A DNA stretch of 64,000 bases from Strix aluco (GCF_031877795.1 NC_133933.1:4710632-4774631), one strand, 5' to 3'; counted from the stretch's first letter, positions 1 through 13,000 are shown. The notes: generated by a model from the letters alone, not told the origin. Numbers and translations: made by a program.

Positions 1-223
1 TTCCGCTTGGAATTTGTCCATGCTGCCAATTCAAAGATGACTGCATGGAAAACTGGTAGTTTAGAACAAATCAGATTCCTGATTTCAATGTACTAAGCAC
101 CAATTACTTTGTTGTATATGCTTGTACAAACAAATTCTACATATTCCTATAAACAAAATAAATGAAAAGAGATAATTATGTTATTGTCAGTCCTGAGATG
201 AAACTTTCAACTTCTCTAATAAA
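1..223 (+). other. 3' UTR-like end of an upstream gene (PLCB4 candidate)
   Basis: This is AT-rich, non-coding sequence with AATAAA hexamers at 157-162 and 218-223, the pattern of a terminal 3' UTR on the + strand. In other amniotes PLCB4 lies directly upstream of LAMP5 in the same orientation, so its last exon is the natural candidate. The assignment rests on synteny only, because no coding sequence is present. It could equally be AT-rich intergenic DNA. Confidence 0.25.
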
Positions 224-3170
224 AACCTTAAAAATTCAAAACCTTTAGTTTTGACTGTAGTGAATTGTCGGGTGGTGGCATTATTGCAAATTTTTAGCAA
301 GTTGTATTTCCTGTAAAAATGTGCATAGTGTAAATATATTTCTATCACAGCTTATTTATTTAAAGGAGTCTTATTTCTTTTAAGTGGTAGCAGATTGTGC
401 AGCATCGGTCCTGGCAGCACTACGGAACTGCCCAAGTACAGTGTAGCAGCTCTGCTTTGAGATGCAGCAACCCGAGTTCAGTGTAGCGGCGCTGCCTTGA
501 GAACACAACAGAGACAGAGGTCAGTGAAGTCTTTAGGTGTTTAAGGCAGGATTTAAGCAAACTTGTGATGCCTGTTCAGAATTCCCATTCTGAGGCACCT
601 CCGGCTCCTTATGATCCATAATGTTTTAAAGGCAAGCCGTGTACTGGGAGCAGCTTTCCCTGCTCTCTGAGCCGGGCTCCACTGCTGGAGGGAGCTGGGA
701 GCAGCAGTGTTTTCAGAGCACGCCAGACAGGATCCGGTATCTCAACCAAGGCAGAGATTTTTTAAATTTTGTTTTAATTAAAAATGTCTTCTAAAACACA
801 GCTGGTGGAGACAGCACTGCGAGCTGGGATTTTTCACTGTTGCCTACCGCAGTGGTTTCTAGCCAGTAAGGAGAAGCAAATGTCAGACCAGATATGGAGA
901 GAAGTAGTTTTCTTAGGCTCACTCACAGCCTGGCTGGAAGCCACTGCCCTACCTGTCAAAGAAATAGCTGGAAAGGGAGGACTCGGGTTCAGCTCACATC
1001 CCTCTCCGAGGAAAATCAAAGCTCCCTGTTTTAATTCCCAGGCGAGTATCCTACGCATCAGGGAATACGCTGGGTTTGGAAGGCTAGAAAATACTGTCCA
1101 CAGCCTCCTTTTGAGTCTGTGCTCGCTGCTGAGCCAGGAGCGAGGCGTTTATCAAGTCAGAGAGAAAACATGCTTCTGTGAGACCGTGGAGCCGGGTAGC
1201 CTCAGCTCCCAGAGCTGTTACGTATTTCATCCATTGACAATTTAGCATAAAACGCAGACAGTAATTTGAAATTAAGTGATGAATTCTGTCAGCTAAGGAT
1301 TTTGAAATACTGTTTAAGTAGTATTTGATTCAAAAATTATTTGAAGTTTGGCCGCTAATGTAATGAGGTGAGAATTTCCATTGAGATGAAATAGGCTAAT
1401 CAATTTGAACATTGATACTGAGTTAAAGCAGTTTAAAATGTCATTCCCTGCCAGGGTGATGGATTCCACTTCAGTGAAATTTCATGGAGGGAAGTGGCAG
1501 ATTCTCCGTCTCTGAATCTCTTCAGATAAATTCAGTGCAGCTGTGATGGGGAAGGTCATGACACCCTGGCCTCACAGGCAGCCTGCTACCCTTTCACTTC
1601 CAGTAACGTGGGGGTTGGTCATTAACTTGACTCTTTACAAGTGGGTGTCTATTTAACCCCCGACCCGCTCAAGCTCAGTCGAGCTGCATTGCCAGAGACC
1701 CAAAATCCCCCTTGGGGGTGGATCTCCTTGCAGACAGATCCTAGAGCTGCTTGGCTGGAAGACCCTGCTCCCAGGGATGCGCCCCGCTGCGTGCTCCCTG
1801 CAAGGAGGCCGGTGAGAGTTATTGCTGTCTGGTAGTCGGGGGGGGGGGGGGTAACAGTGGGGGTTCCATCTTCAGAGATAGGCAGGCAGCCTCCACACCT
1901 GGGGATAAGGGCAGGTTGCAGGGCTGGCTCCAGGGGATCCAACCCGTGACCCTAAATTGGCCCTGGTCACAGCATTTCAGGTCAGCTAATGCTGCACTGG
2001 CTCCCTCGGGTGAGACCTTTCCGCTCTGTCAATGTTTTGGGGCTTTATTAGGGTTAGGAACTCTTGGGCCTTTCCCTTTTTTGCCATGGAGAACAGGATA
2101 AATGCGGCTCTGCCTGCTGGAAATGGGGACTGTCACTCTAGCCGGAGGCTTTTTTTGTTGTGCTGTGCAGCTGGCGGGTGCCGGGAGAGCACGGCTCTGT
2201 GCCGTGGGGCTCTGTGCCGTGGGGTTCAGTGGGCTGGGGGTCTTGTCCAGGTCTCAATGCGGCTGCTCTCCCCCAGCTACACCCTGTGGTACCCTCCTCC
2301 ACAGGCTGGATGCAGGGGCAGCTGCTCAGGATCTTGTATTTATTTGGAGGCTTGGAAGCTACCTAGAAACCTCAAAAATAAAGGAAATTAAATAGGGCAC
2401 TAGAGGAGAAAATAGAGGCCAGTTAAATACTGAGGTGAAAGACCTGAGGAAGCCAGGCATTAAAATCACCACAGAAGTAAAATCTGTTGCAGCCAAAAAG
2501 CTTCCCATAAAAGAATTTTTTTTCCTCATATAGTCCCCTGAAACTATTACCTGCAGGTAAATCCTGTATCATGACTGACACAGGTCTGGTTCTGTTTTGG
2601 AGGGCGGGAATGACTCTTTATCATGAAACAGGAGAGAGAGGAAAGGGCCAGAATATAATATTTAATATGTACAGCAAGCAGAAAAGGCACTTCAACAGAA
2701 TAGTTACAAAGATCAGTACGTTCCTTCAGTATCTGCTCTTATTTTTGCAGAGCCATTTCCCAGCAGGAAAACCCCTCTCTGCAGGTGTGCCCTGGCAGGG
2801 AACGGGCAGCTGCCCACCATCAAAACTCACCTCGTAACACCTTGCTTCGCCAAACCCCGGACCGTTGCCCTCCAGACTCCTTTTCCTGAACTAGAAACGC
2901 CAATTGCTAGTGCATCAGCATAACGCCACGCACGCCGAATAGCTGCTGTCCCTTTGGCCTTTTTTTTAAAAAAAAATAAATATCCTTCGTGCGGGGGCTC
3001 ACGTTCCTTGCTGCTCCTGGGACTGGTGTCTCTGAAATTGGTAAATATTCAGGTGTGCTCTTCGTACCGGGGCGAGGGTGGACCGTAAAAGCTCCCGATG
3101 AGAGGTGGCGTGGGAAAAATAAATATTTTAACGTGGGCTGGCAAGGAAAGGCGGGGGGTTGGGGCGGGTT
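224..3170. other. Intergenic region upstream of LAMP5, no gene recognised
   Basis: No exon, RNA gene or known repeat family is recognised. The open frames at 784-1245 and 1641-2395 have no domain, no splice context and no protein-like composition. A G14 run lies at 1838-1851. GC content rises from about 1560 towards the LAMP5 CpG island. Distal LAMP5 regulatory elements could be here, but none can be named from the sequence. Confidence 0.5.
435..504. repeat. Degenerate tandem duplication, 40-bp period
   Basis: Two copies of a roughly 28-bp unit around CAGTGTAGCRGC start near 435 and 475. They differ at only a few positions. The 40-bp period makes them a local duplication. No known repeat family is recognised. 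Confidence 0.5.
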
Positions 3171-4025
3171 TTAGAGGGAATAAAGGGGGTTGCCCGGCTC
3201 TGGCAGCACTGCGCACCCCGGGGCGGGCAGGGCAGGGTGTAGGCAGGGTGCAGGCAGCCCTGCCCTCCCCAGAAACCGGCAGGGAGGGGGTGCGCTCAGC
3301 TTTTATTCCCCCCTCCCGCATAGGCAGGGCCCGGGTTGTCTGAAGGCACCTTCTGGGTGCTGTCGGGGTCGCTCCCCGCGCTACGTGCCGGGGTGTTTTG
3401 GTTTAGGGTCTGTCGCCACACCTTAAGAGCTCAGGTGTGGCGATGGCCGAGTTTCCTTCTGCCCTTGCCATGCAAAAATTAGCTGCGCGTTTCTTTCTAA
3501 AGGAAAACACGGAGCAGCCGTTCGCCTGCACCGAAATTACTGACGCTCCGTGAGCAGCCGGCGCTGGACTAGATACACCCCCCCCCGCTGCCCCGGGGGT
3601 CCCCTGGCTCTCTCCTCCGAGCTCCCCACGGGGATCCCCGAGAGCCCCTCGGCGGGGACCCCAACGCCGGAGGGGGGGAATCCCTCCTCCTCCCCGCCCT
3701 GCCTCCGCGTACGCCCCGTCCCTCGGCGTGGGCGCCTCCACCAGCTCCCCGGCATCTCTCCTCCTCCTCCTCCTCTTCCTCCTCCCCCCCCCACACCCAC
3801 ACACTCTTCCCCGTCCCTCCTCCCCAGCACTCCGCTGCGGAGTGCTTTTGCAGCCTGTGCAGCTCCTGAGAAAGGAGGTGTTTCAGCTTTTTTTCTTCCC
3901 CCCCCTTTTTTTTTTATTTTACGTTTTTTTTGGGTTGTGGTGGTTTTTTTTTTTTTTTTTTTTTTTTGTTCTCCCCGGACCCTTTCGGAGCAGCAGCAGG
4001 GACACGCCGGGGCCGAGCAGGGAGG

Positions 4026-4065
4026 ATGGCCGGGGGGCGCCTCCCGGGGCTGCTCTTCCTCTTGC
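4026..4065 (+). CDS. LAMP5: LAMP5 coding exon 1
   Basis: Residues 1-13 plus one base of codon 14: start codon and most of the signal peptide ([13 protein letters not shown]). The ATG context is GGGAGGATGG. The donor is GTGAGT at 4066. The preceding 5' UTR is GC-rich and includes T23 at 3945-3967 followed by CAGCAGCAG near 3991-3999. This could act as a 3' splice site if an upstream non-coding exon exists. Confidence 0.9.
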
Positions 4066-7000
4066 GTGAGTACCCCGGACGGGCGAGTCGCGACACGGAG
4101 CCCTGTCGCGATAGGGCAGCCGCTGGCCCTCACACAGCCCCGGCGCTTCTAGAGCACCGCTGCTGCTTCACCGCCACCGGCTGCCCCTCTCCATTGCCCG
4201 CTCTATCGCGACAGGGACCCGCCGTCGCGACAGGGGCTCGGGGAGGGGAGGCGGGGGGGGACCGGGCGCTGCCGCCGCTCAGCGCCTCTCTGCCCGCAGA
4301 CGCCGCGGCTCGCCTGGCTGCCGAGCAAGAAGTTGAAAATCTCTCCGGGCTCTCCCCTAACCCCGAAAAGGACATTTTCGTGGTGCGGGAGAACCGCACG
4401 ACGTGTCTCATGGCGGAATTCGCCGCCAAGTTCATCGTCCCCTACGACATACGGGCCAGCAACCACGTGGATGTGAGTTGGGGGCCAGGGCGTGGATGGG
4501 AGCGGGGTCCAGGGCCCGGGGGGATGGAGGGGGGGGGTGGCCCAGGGCTCTGGGGGGCGGCCGGGGCTCGGGTTTGCAGCGCTGCAGCCGCGGAAGGACC
4601 AGAGCGGGCTGGGGGGGGAGTAGTTTTGGAAAGTCCTTTATCCCCTCTCGGAGGGGGAGTCCAGGGGGGCCCCGGGGCCGCCCCCCTGAGCCCCGCTGCC
4701 CGTTTCCAGCGGATCACGGAACAAGCCGACATCCCGCTGGCGCGGGGCGCCGAGATGAAGGGCAAGTGCAGCGCTAACGAGTCGGAGCTGGAGATCTCCT
4801 GGCTGGAGCAGGCGTACACCCTCAAACTCTTCTTCCTGAAGGTGCGGGGCACGGTGGGGGGGGGGGGGGGCACGGCGGTATTGGCGGCTCCTGACCGGCC
4901 CTGTCTCGGCAGGAGGGGCACAACACGTCCCGGGGGCAGGAGGCTTTCTGGAGGCTCAGCCGCATCCAGTTCACCTACGACACCGCCGAGCGCACCTACT
5001 TCAAGGACGCCGTCAGCCGTAAGCGCCCCCGGGGGGGGGGGGGACACGGGGTTTGGAGCAGATCCCGGGGGTCTGGCGAGCGCGGAGCCGGCGGAGGGGG
5101 GAGAACACGGACGGACACCCCGCGGGCTACTCGCCTAAATGCACTTTAACGGGGGAGAAAAAATCCCCGAACCCACCCGACAAAGCAGGGATCAGGTGCC
5201 GGTTTTAAGCCGCGTATTCCATTTATTTTATTTTCTTTTCCCCTTTTTAGTCTTGTTTTTCACCGGCGCAGTTGCCCCGGGGAGGGGGGGGGGGAGACCG
5301 ACGGCTGCGCCAGGCCCTTCCCGCGGCACCCAGGGGCCCGAGGGGGTGGGCAGTGGGGCAGGCGGCCGCCTCCTCCGGAAAAATTGGTGTCCTTTCCTGC
5401 GGGAGATGTTTTTTAAGGTTAATTATCTCCTCGGTTCTGATGATGGTCGAATAGGTGGGACAGCAGCGGTTTCCCAAGATAACGATGAGCTTGACATCAA
5501 TCTCCGTGCCCCTCCACACCTCCACCCAACTGCCGCCTCTTTTCTCACTGGGTTTCCTTTCTTTTAGCTTTCATTTTGGTTTGATTTCGTTTCTGCTCAG
5601 AAATGAGCTGTCTTGTATTTGAAAACTGAAATACTGTCATTTGCAAGTTGTGCTCCCTCAAAATTTTCAAAGTCGGGTGAACGTTGCGAGTTTGAGACAC
5701 ACTGGACGTGGAGCTGCTTTTCCCACTGGTGTTTCTACTCTTTGTGTCCCCAAAACGCGGTGGTGGCCATGCCTCGTCCCCCTCCGCAAATACAGAACAG
5801 CGATTGCTTTTCTGTGGTGCTGGAGGGGAACAAAGGGCTGCAGAAGGGCGGGAGGTGGACGACACCCCTCATTCCACCTCGCTGACACGCATTCGGCCTT
5901 CGTTTGTAAAACAAGATTGATGTGATGGGGAAATATTTTCTTGTAAGCTATACTTGGGTGAAACGGTCCAGTTGTGTTTTCAGGAAGGGTGTTACGGCCC
6001 GTTTTGCTTTGTAGTGAGGTCCCCAAACTGTGTTGCTCCTTCCCACCTGAATTCAGAGCCGCAGTGCAGCCACAGGAATGGCTCTTTCCCAAACGTAGGG
6101 AGTATGAGCACAGTCCAAGGCTGAAACCTGTGTGTACATCGATAGAAACCATTCCTCTGACTTCACGGACTTTAAGTCCGGTGACACGGGCGTAGCTGGC
6201 AGCGGCAGAGCCAGCTCTCCCCTTCGTGCCGGCGGGACCGGGCGCTGCAGCCATTCGTTCCAGCTCATGAGCAGCCACCCCCGTGTGAGAACTGCCCTGG
6301 CTACATGGGGGGTGTCAAGCTGGAAGCGTGGTCCCACCCCGGGAGAAAATACCGCTTTGAGAGCGGCGGAGCGTGCGGCCGCCGCGTTGCCCGCCGCCGC
6401 TGCGTACCCTGGCCTTCGATTGTTAGCTTTGGTAGTAAAGTCACGTCGGTCCCCCCGAGATGGGACCTGACGGCTGCTGTTTCTGCCCTTTGGCCAGCTG
6501 GGAAGCACACGGCCAGCTCGCACCGGCTCTCTGCCCTGGTCACCCCGGCTGGGAAGTCCTACGAGTGCCAGGCTCAGCAAACCATCTCCCTCATCTCCAG
6601 CGACCAGCAGAAGCCCGTGCAGCTCTTGCTGTCGGAAGTGCGCGTCCAGCCCTTCGACATCGCCGCGGATTTTGTCTTCAGTGAAGGTAAGGTGCAGGGC
6701 CAAGGCACGTCCTGCGTCCCCCAGGGGCTGCCGCTGTCGCAGTGTACTGCAGGGATTTGGGTGCCAGCTTTCTCAGAGCACCTTCCCCTCCCTCCAGCGG
6801 GTTGTGAGTGCTCCCTGCAGTCCCTCCAACCCATTCCCTCGCCTCTGTGGTCCCCCAAAAGCCTTTACAAATTCAGCCCAGCTGCTCTTTGCCCAAAACA
6901 TGGGCTATCGTTGCATGTGCACTGGCTTCTGTAAGGAACTGCCTGGTCCCTGAGGAGCCCTGCGAGGCTTAACGTGTCTCCTCTGCAGCACGGGAGGTGC

Positions 7001-10000
7001 TTTGATACAGCTCTGGGGGCTCTTTAGGGCCGCTGCACGCCAAGGAGAACTTGGGGCTGCGGTGGCAAGGCAGTACTTGCGATGCACCTTGCTGGCTTCA
7101 GTTTGATTAATTTGTTGCAAGGGTGAAGGAGGCGTAACGGGGACTTCAGCGAGGCCACCTCCTGCGCCGAACACACGGGACGCTCTTCCTCCTCTTAGGT
7201 TTCTTGATCGTTAATTGTGGATAAAAGAAAATGTGAGTTAACGCGTGCTGTTCGTATCAAAGGGTTGTACTGGAGTCAGCAGCGATGCTGCCATGGGGCA
7301 GAATTCCTGCAGATTTTGCTTTCCTTTATTCTGAGGAATCCGTGGTGCTCCTCCTCCCCAACGTGCCCCCTGCTTTTTCCATCAGGTTGAATGAGGGTGT
7401 GTAAATGTGCTCACCTGAATTAGGGCTTCGAGACTAGTCCCCTTCTTGATAGTGCCGTCTTAGCAAGTTAGTTAACTCCATCATTGTAACCAGATGCAAA
7501 TAAAATTTGTAATAGCCAAATCTCTTTTACTAACGAGCTAGAAAATGGTAGTGTTATTTTCAAGCCTAGCATTAAAAACGTGGGGCTTTATTATTTTGCG
7601 TGTGGGAAACATTTTAGAACACCGTAAAAAACCAGCACTGACTTCAGAGCCAAGCACTTACGCTCATGACTCACATTCCTCTAACTGATGTAGTAAATAC
7701 ATGCTATTATGTACACTGGCTCTGGCAGAGCTCTGCGTGGCTGAATTACTCATGGCAAGGCCAGTGTAGTACATTTTATCCGTGGGCAAGAATAAATTTA
7801 TTTTTTTTCCGATCCGAGTAGTACCACATTTTGTATAGTTACAGGGAGAAAAAGGTAGAATTTAATAGTTTCCTATTATTTTTTGTTAGCACATCTTCAT
7901 CTTCTCCCTTCTCCTGTGGACCCAGGCTCCCTGCACTCAGGGTTTGGCTGGCAGACCTTGGAGACTGAAAAGACTGTGTTTAAAATATGCAAGTCTGGAC
8001 TTGGTTTTAGCTGCCCTGTCTCTGTGATACCAGACTTGTCAAGTGTGAGAGCTCACAGTTAAAACAACCAAACTTGGAGTTCATTGCCAAAGGGAACTAC
8101 CTGCCCTTTTCATGATACGCTCTTTCATATCAGGTAGTAAAGCTGTTTCTTTTTTTTTTTTTTTTTCTTTGTGTTGTAATTTGGTTTTCTTTTTCTCCAG
8201 GACATGAGGAGACCCCAGTTGGTTAAGCAATCTTTAAACATGTGGGGAATTCGTCCTTCTGAAGAAGGCACGGTTTCTTTCTTTGTCAACCTTTCAATTT
8301 TTTTTGTTGTTACTCTTGTTATTGAATGACACTTCTTTTTGTTGACTTCCACTGGAAGTTAAATAGCAAAGAGGACCTGGAGAGGCTGGTCAGAAATGCC
8401 CGAGAGGTCATTTATCAATGAAGCTTCACATGGGGCTCTGTCACTTCTCCCAGCGGCACGTCCCCACCAGCCCTGCGGACTGGTGTGTCCCCGGCACATG
8501 CATGGCAAAACACCATCCTTTGTGGGGTCTGAGCACCACTGCCAATCTTAAATTACAGTAATTAGCCTTCTCCTTTTTGGTTCATTAATTTCCCATTAGG
8601 TAAAATTCCTATTAATTATGAACAAGCTACAGAACATTTTAAAATATTTTAGAATAGAGAAAGAGACCTACTAGAGCAGGAGAATTGCTGAGACACAGGA
8701 GGGTCAGGACCCTTTTACCACAAAGAAATGGGGGGAAAGGTTTTGTCATTAGTCCTGACACTGTCCTTTCTGGGATAGATTAAAAAGCTTGTAGGGAGTG
8801 TTTGGATTGCTTTTATTTTTCTGAATGCTTAAATTCATGTGCTAGAATATCTTTCTTCTTTTTTTTTTTTTTTTTAAGACGCTGCTTCTGACCCTCACAA
8901 ATACATATATACATATATTTATATTTTTATATTTTTCAGTGCAGAAGCAGCAGAACATTTTTTTCATTCAGAGCTTGGGAAATTTTATTTTTTTAATAGG
9001 GAAAACATGTAGGTTTTTCAGCTTAAAAGATAACTAAAAAGAGAGCTGGATCAGGAGGGTGCATGGAGAACATTTAAATTGACGAAAGAACCCCACAGAA
9101 ATTGTCAGCTCTTTTGATTTTAATCAAAATAATGCAGAATACTAATACAAAGGGATACAAAGGCTGGGAATTAGGGACCAGGATCCTGGGAGGTCTCGTC
9201 TTCCCCCAAACAAGGGCCACATTTTCTCAAGGGTCCTTGGTGCCCAGTAGCTCCTCTCTGTAAGGTATTGCGGCCACGTTTAAAAAAGCACCCAGTCTTT
9301 TTTTTTTTTTTTTCCCTTTTTTTTAAGCTAATCGCTTACAAACGCCCATCCCAAAAATCTCAAAAACCCATCCTATCGTGCCAGATGCAACTGGGCTGTT
9401 TTTACATCCCTTCGAGCAGCCCCTGCACCGGTCCTCAGGCTCGTGGTCGTGACTGCGGGAAACGGCTGATTGTTTTTGCCGTGCTGCTATTTGTTCCGCA
9501 GAAGGATGCTGAAACAAGAAAATGGGCCTGTTGGGTGGTTTCGTAGCCTAGTACTGAAATTGGACGAGCACTCACCATAGAAACCGTGGTGGTACGTGAG
9601 CCTGGGTGCTGCGCGGTGTTGGAGGAAGCGCAGCACAAAAGAACAATGAGGAACGTACCTAAATGCCTCCTTTGTATCCGCCTGCAGCCTTTGTTCGACG
9701 GGGCAGGGACCGGGGTTGCGGGGTGGCATCTCTCTGGCAAAGGGGTGACCCCGCTGGGTTCAGGATGCAGCAAAACTCCCGGCATCACCTGAACTTTTCA
9801 CGTAGTTAAAATTTGCCAGGGACTTTTTTGCTTTCCTGGACTGAGGGTAAAACCCAGCGATTTGGGAAGTGCTGAGATCCCTGTGGGCCTGAAGCAAAAT
9901 ACTCAGGGAAATTTGATGGAAAGGGCTGTTTTCCTGCAGAAGGCAGTGATTTAAGATACAGAGCAGTTCCCGTTGCAATGGTGTTTCATTTGTCGTGCAT

Positions 10001-13000
10001 CACCCAGCCCACCTGCCCGCACTGTGCTTGATGGGGTTGAGTGTCTGAATTTGTGCCTGCCGTGGACTTTATGCCAACCCTTCTCCCCTCCCGCTCCCCC
10101 CTTTGCATTTTCCTTTGCTGACAGACCAGGAATGGTACCTGTTACCCACCTCCCCACGGTGTTGTGCACCTCAGTGCCTATGCGATGCTTTGAACTCTTG
10201 GGGTGAAGAACGCTGTATAAATGTTCGAGTACACTGTTATAAATGTGCAGATATTTTTAATTGTTGTAAAATGATGTGTTTTAACATTCTATTAACGTTA
10301 AAATACAAAATTCATCCTCCTAGCAGTCAGCATCTGGAGAGCCTTAGCTCTGCTGCAGATGTTTGTGCTTAGCACTTGCCTGTGCTGCCGTGCCGGGTCC
10401 CCCACAGCCCCATTCCCCCTTTGCTCTCCGAAGAGTCCAGACTTTGGCGATCTGCTCCAAAAGGAGAAAATGGATGTGTCTGGCGAGGAGAAGGTGTTGG
10501 TAAGGCAGGAGGTGGCTGCTCTGCAAGGCTGCCTTCGCTTTCTGCCTGGGGAGGTGCAGCTGGGGAGAGCAGCATGGTTTGTGGATGTGCTGCTGGAGAC
10601 TGCGAGCTTTGCTTTGATTTTTTTTTTCCCCCCCCTGTTCTTTTTTTTTTTTTTTTTTTCCTTTTTAATCCTCTTTAAAAAGTGTCAGGATAAAGAACTA
10701 TCTTCCTCGGCTGCTTGCAAGAATTGACACCTTTTTGAGTTGTGACTCAGACACTTAAATACAGTGGTGGCTTTCATGGGCACCGGAGTTTTGGCCATGT
10801 CCTCTGGCACATTCTGTGCTCTGCAGCCGGTTTGCTTTGGCAAATTCTGGGGATTCAGATACTGCAAGCAGGTGCGTTATTGTTGGGTCAGTCCTCTGCG
10901 TCGCAGCACTGGTGCTTTTAGCTTTGCCGCCTCCAGTGGCTTCAGACCCCCGCATTCACCCCATTCTGCTGCAAACGCAGCATCGCTCTTGTTTAAGACA
11001 AGTGTTTGAGCCCAGCTGAGTGTCCTCGGTTGGGTTTACAGCAGGCTTGGTTCAATTTTCTGTGTGGGTTAAGCTAAATCACTTCCAAACCAAAAATTAG
11101 TGCCCGCAGGAGGAGATTGCTGGACTCAACCACGTCTCATCAGCACGCCCTGGCCCGTTGGGCTGTTGCAGGTGCGTGGCAAGTGCACGGGAGCTGCTCT
11201 AGCCCGGATCCTTCCCGCAGGAGGGGTGCTGCTCTGTACCGGCACGTGGGCAGCGGGCTCGGGGGCTCGGAGCACCCCTGGCCCCACGGCGCTGCCCCGC
11301 GCGGGGCTTTTCCCGCAGCCAGGTCCGGGGATGCCAGCCTGCTGCTGTGGCTCTGCCTTGGCGCTGCGAATCTGCTCGGGCCTTGGCATCCTGAACTGGG
11401 AAGAATTTCATAAAGCACTGGGAACCCAATTTAGGGAGCTAAATGATAATCAGGGGTTTTTTTTCCCTTTCTCCGTAATACAAACAAACAAAACCCCTGC
11501 ATTGCAGCAATTGCTGAATCGCCTGTAACACGGTCCTGGTGATTAATCACTCCTCTGGTGAAACAGTGAGCAACTGGAACCGAAAGGGACATTTTTTTTT
11601 GTTAGGCTATATTTCACTTTTGCTTTTTTGTTTCACTTCATTTACAGCTCGAAATGTTTCCTGATGGCATCGGGCGGCTCCACGCCGGGAGGCGACAGAG
11701 CTCCCAGAGGTGCCGCCACCACCGCTGGAGATTTGTCCCTGCTGTCACCTCCTGCCTGGGCCTGGGGGTCTCTGGGTTTTTCCTGCTCTTTGCCACATGC
11801 CGTTAGATTTGCAGAGCATTTGCCGTTCATGGTTATTGCAGATCTCTGCGTCTTGCCATCAGCTGCCTGGGGAACCCATCTGGACAGTCTTTAGCGATGG
11901 GAGGAATTAGTGGTGCCCTTTGTACCTGCTCATCTAACATGCAGCCTTCTTTTTTTTTTCCCACTTTTTTTTTAAGTAATTGCTGTTTTCATTCTTTTCA
12001 GCACAGTTCTAGTACTGTGAAGATGATGATCCAAGGGCCAGAGCACCCTTCCTTCTGTACCTTCTGTACGTCATAACCTTTTTTTTTTTTTTTCCCTTGG
12101 ATTTGGCATTTTTCTCCTTTTTGGTCTGGCAGCCCCATCTCAGTAGCATTGACTCTGCCTGTCCATCAGCGTGGATAAGCAACGGTCCTGTGGGGAAAAA
12201 AATAAATCATGATCCTGTCATTCAGGCCTGCAGTAGACTCTGGAAGTGTAAGGGAGCTGAACTGGGATTACCAACATAACATGTTTCCTAACCTTGGTGG
12301 CCTTTGCAAGCTAAATAGAAAAGTGTTTCCCCGTTGTAGCTGTGGTTATTATTTTCTAGTGGTTTATTAGACTTGTAAGCCAGAGAGAAAACCACTGGGA
12401 GGCTCATGTTGCTGCTTCTTATCCTTTGCCATATTTGACAAAAAATGCGGGTGCCGGGATGCTGTTTGACCATGAACACACGTGACCACTCCCCACGGGG
12501 AGCTCACAGAGCGGGGAGAGGCGCTGTTAGATCTCTGTCAACTTGCAGAGAGAAGGGGCAAATCTTTAAATGATGAGCAGGGGAAGGCTGATGCAGGATT
12601 AAAGACTTAGTGATGTTGAGGTCTCGTGATACAATATTTATAGACTCTGTAACTAAATAAACAAAGGAGAACTTCAGTGGGGCTCAGGAAACTTGCACGT
12701 TCGCTGTCCCGTTCCCAGCAAGGCCGTTGCTGTGCTGGTGTGGCAGAGAGGCCTGAAGAGGAGCTTGTGGGCAGGAAAGTGTTTTTCCCCCACCGCGTCG
12801 GCAGGTTGATAGATGTTCCCTCTCCCTCCACACCCCGCGCTGTGACTGTGATTTCACTTTCCTCCAAAGCAGTTGATTTTCTCCCCAGGACTGTGATGAC
12901 GGTCGCTGTCTCTCCGTGATGCTGCAGGTATTTTTGCTGCACAGGGACCCCTGGCGCGGAGCCGTGGCTCCGGGGCGGTCGGTTTGCTGCTGCAGCAGGA

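Larger units (their letters stand above)
3180..5350. promoter_or_regulatory. LAMP5: CpG island over the LAMP5 promoter and first exons
   Basis: The sequence is strongly GC- and CpG-rich from roughly 3180 to 5350, against the AT-rich surroundings. It covers the LAMP5 start codon and coding exons 1-4. No convincing TATA box is seen, which fits a CpG-island promoter with dispersed initiation. A C-rich stretch near 3580-3800 is followed by pyrimidine tracts ending in T23 at 3945-3967. The transcription start cannot be fixed from sequence alone. Confidence 0.7.

Noticed and set aside
3537-4152. Overlapping 198-200 aa open frames on both strands upstream of LAMP5
   Set aside because: They are composed of homopolymer and CpG-island sequence (Pro, Gly, Arg, Glu, Phe runs). 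Both strands are open for compositional reasons.
3930-5138. A 402-aa frame reading through LAMP5 exons 1-2 and beyond
   Set aside because: It begins without an ATG in a T-tract and reads through clear GTGAGT donors. The spliced LAMP5 frame explains its recognisable parts.
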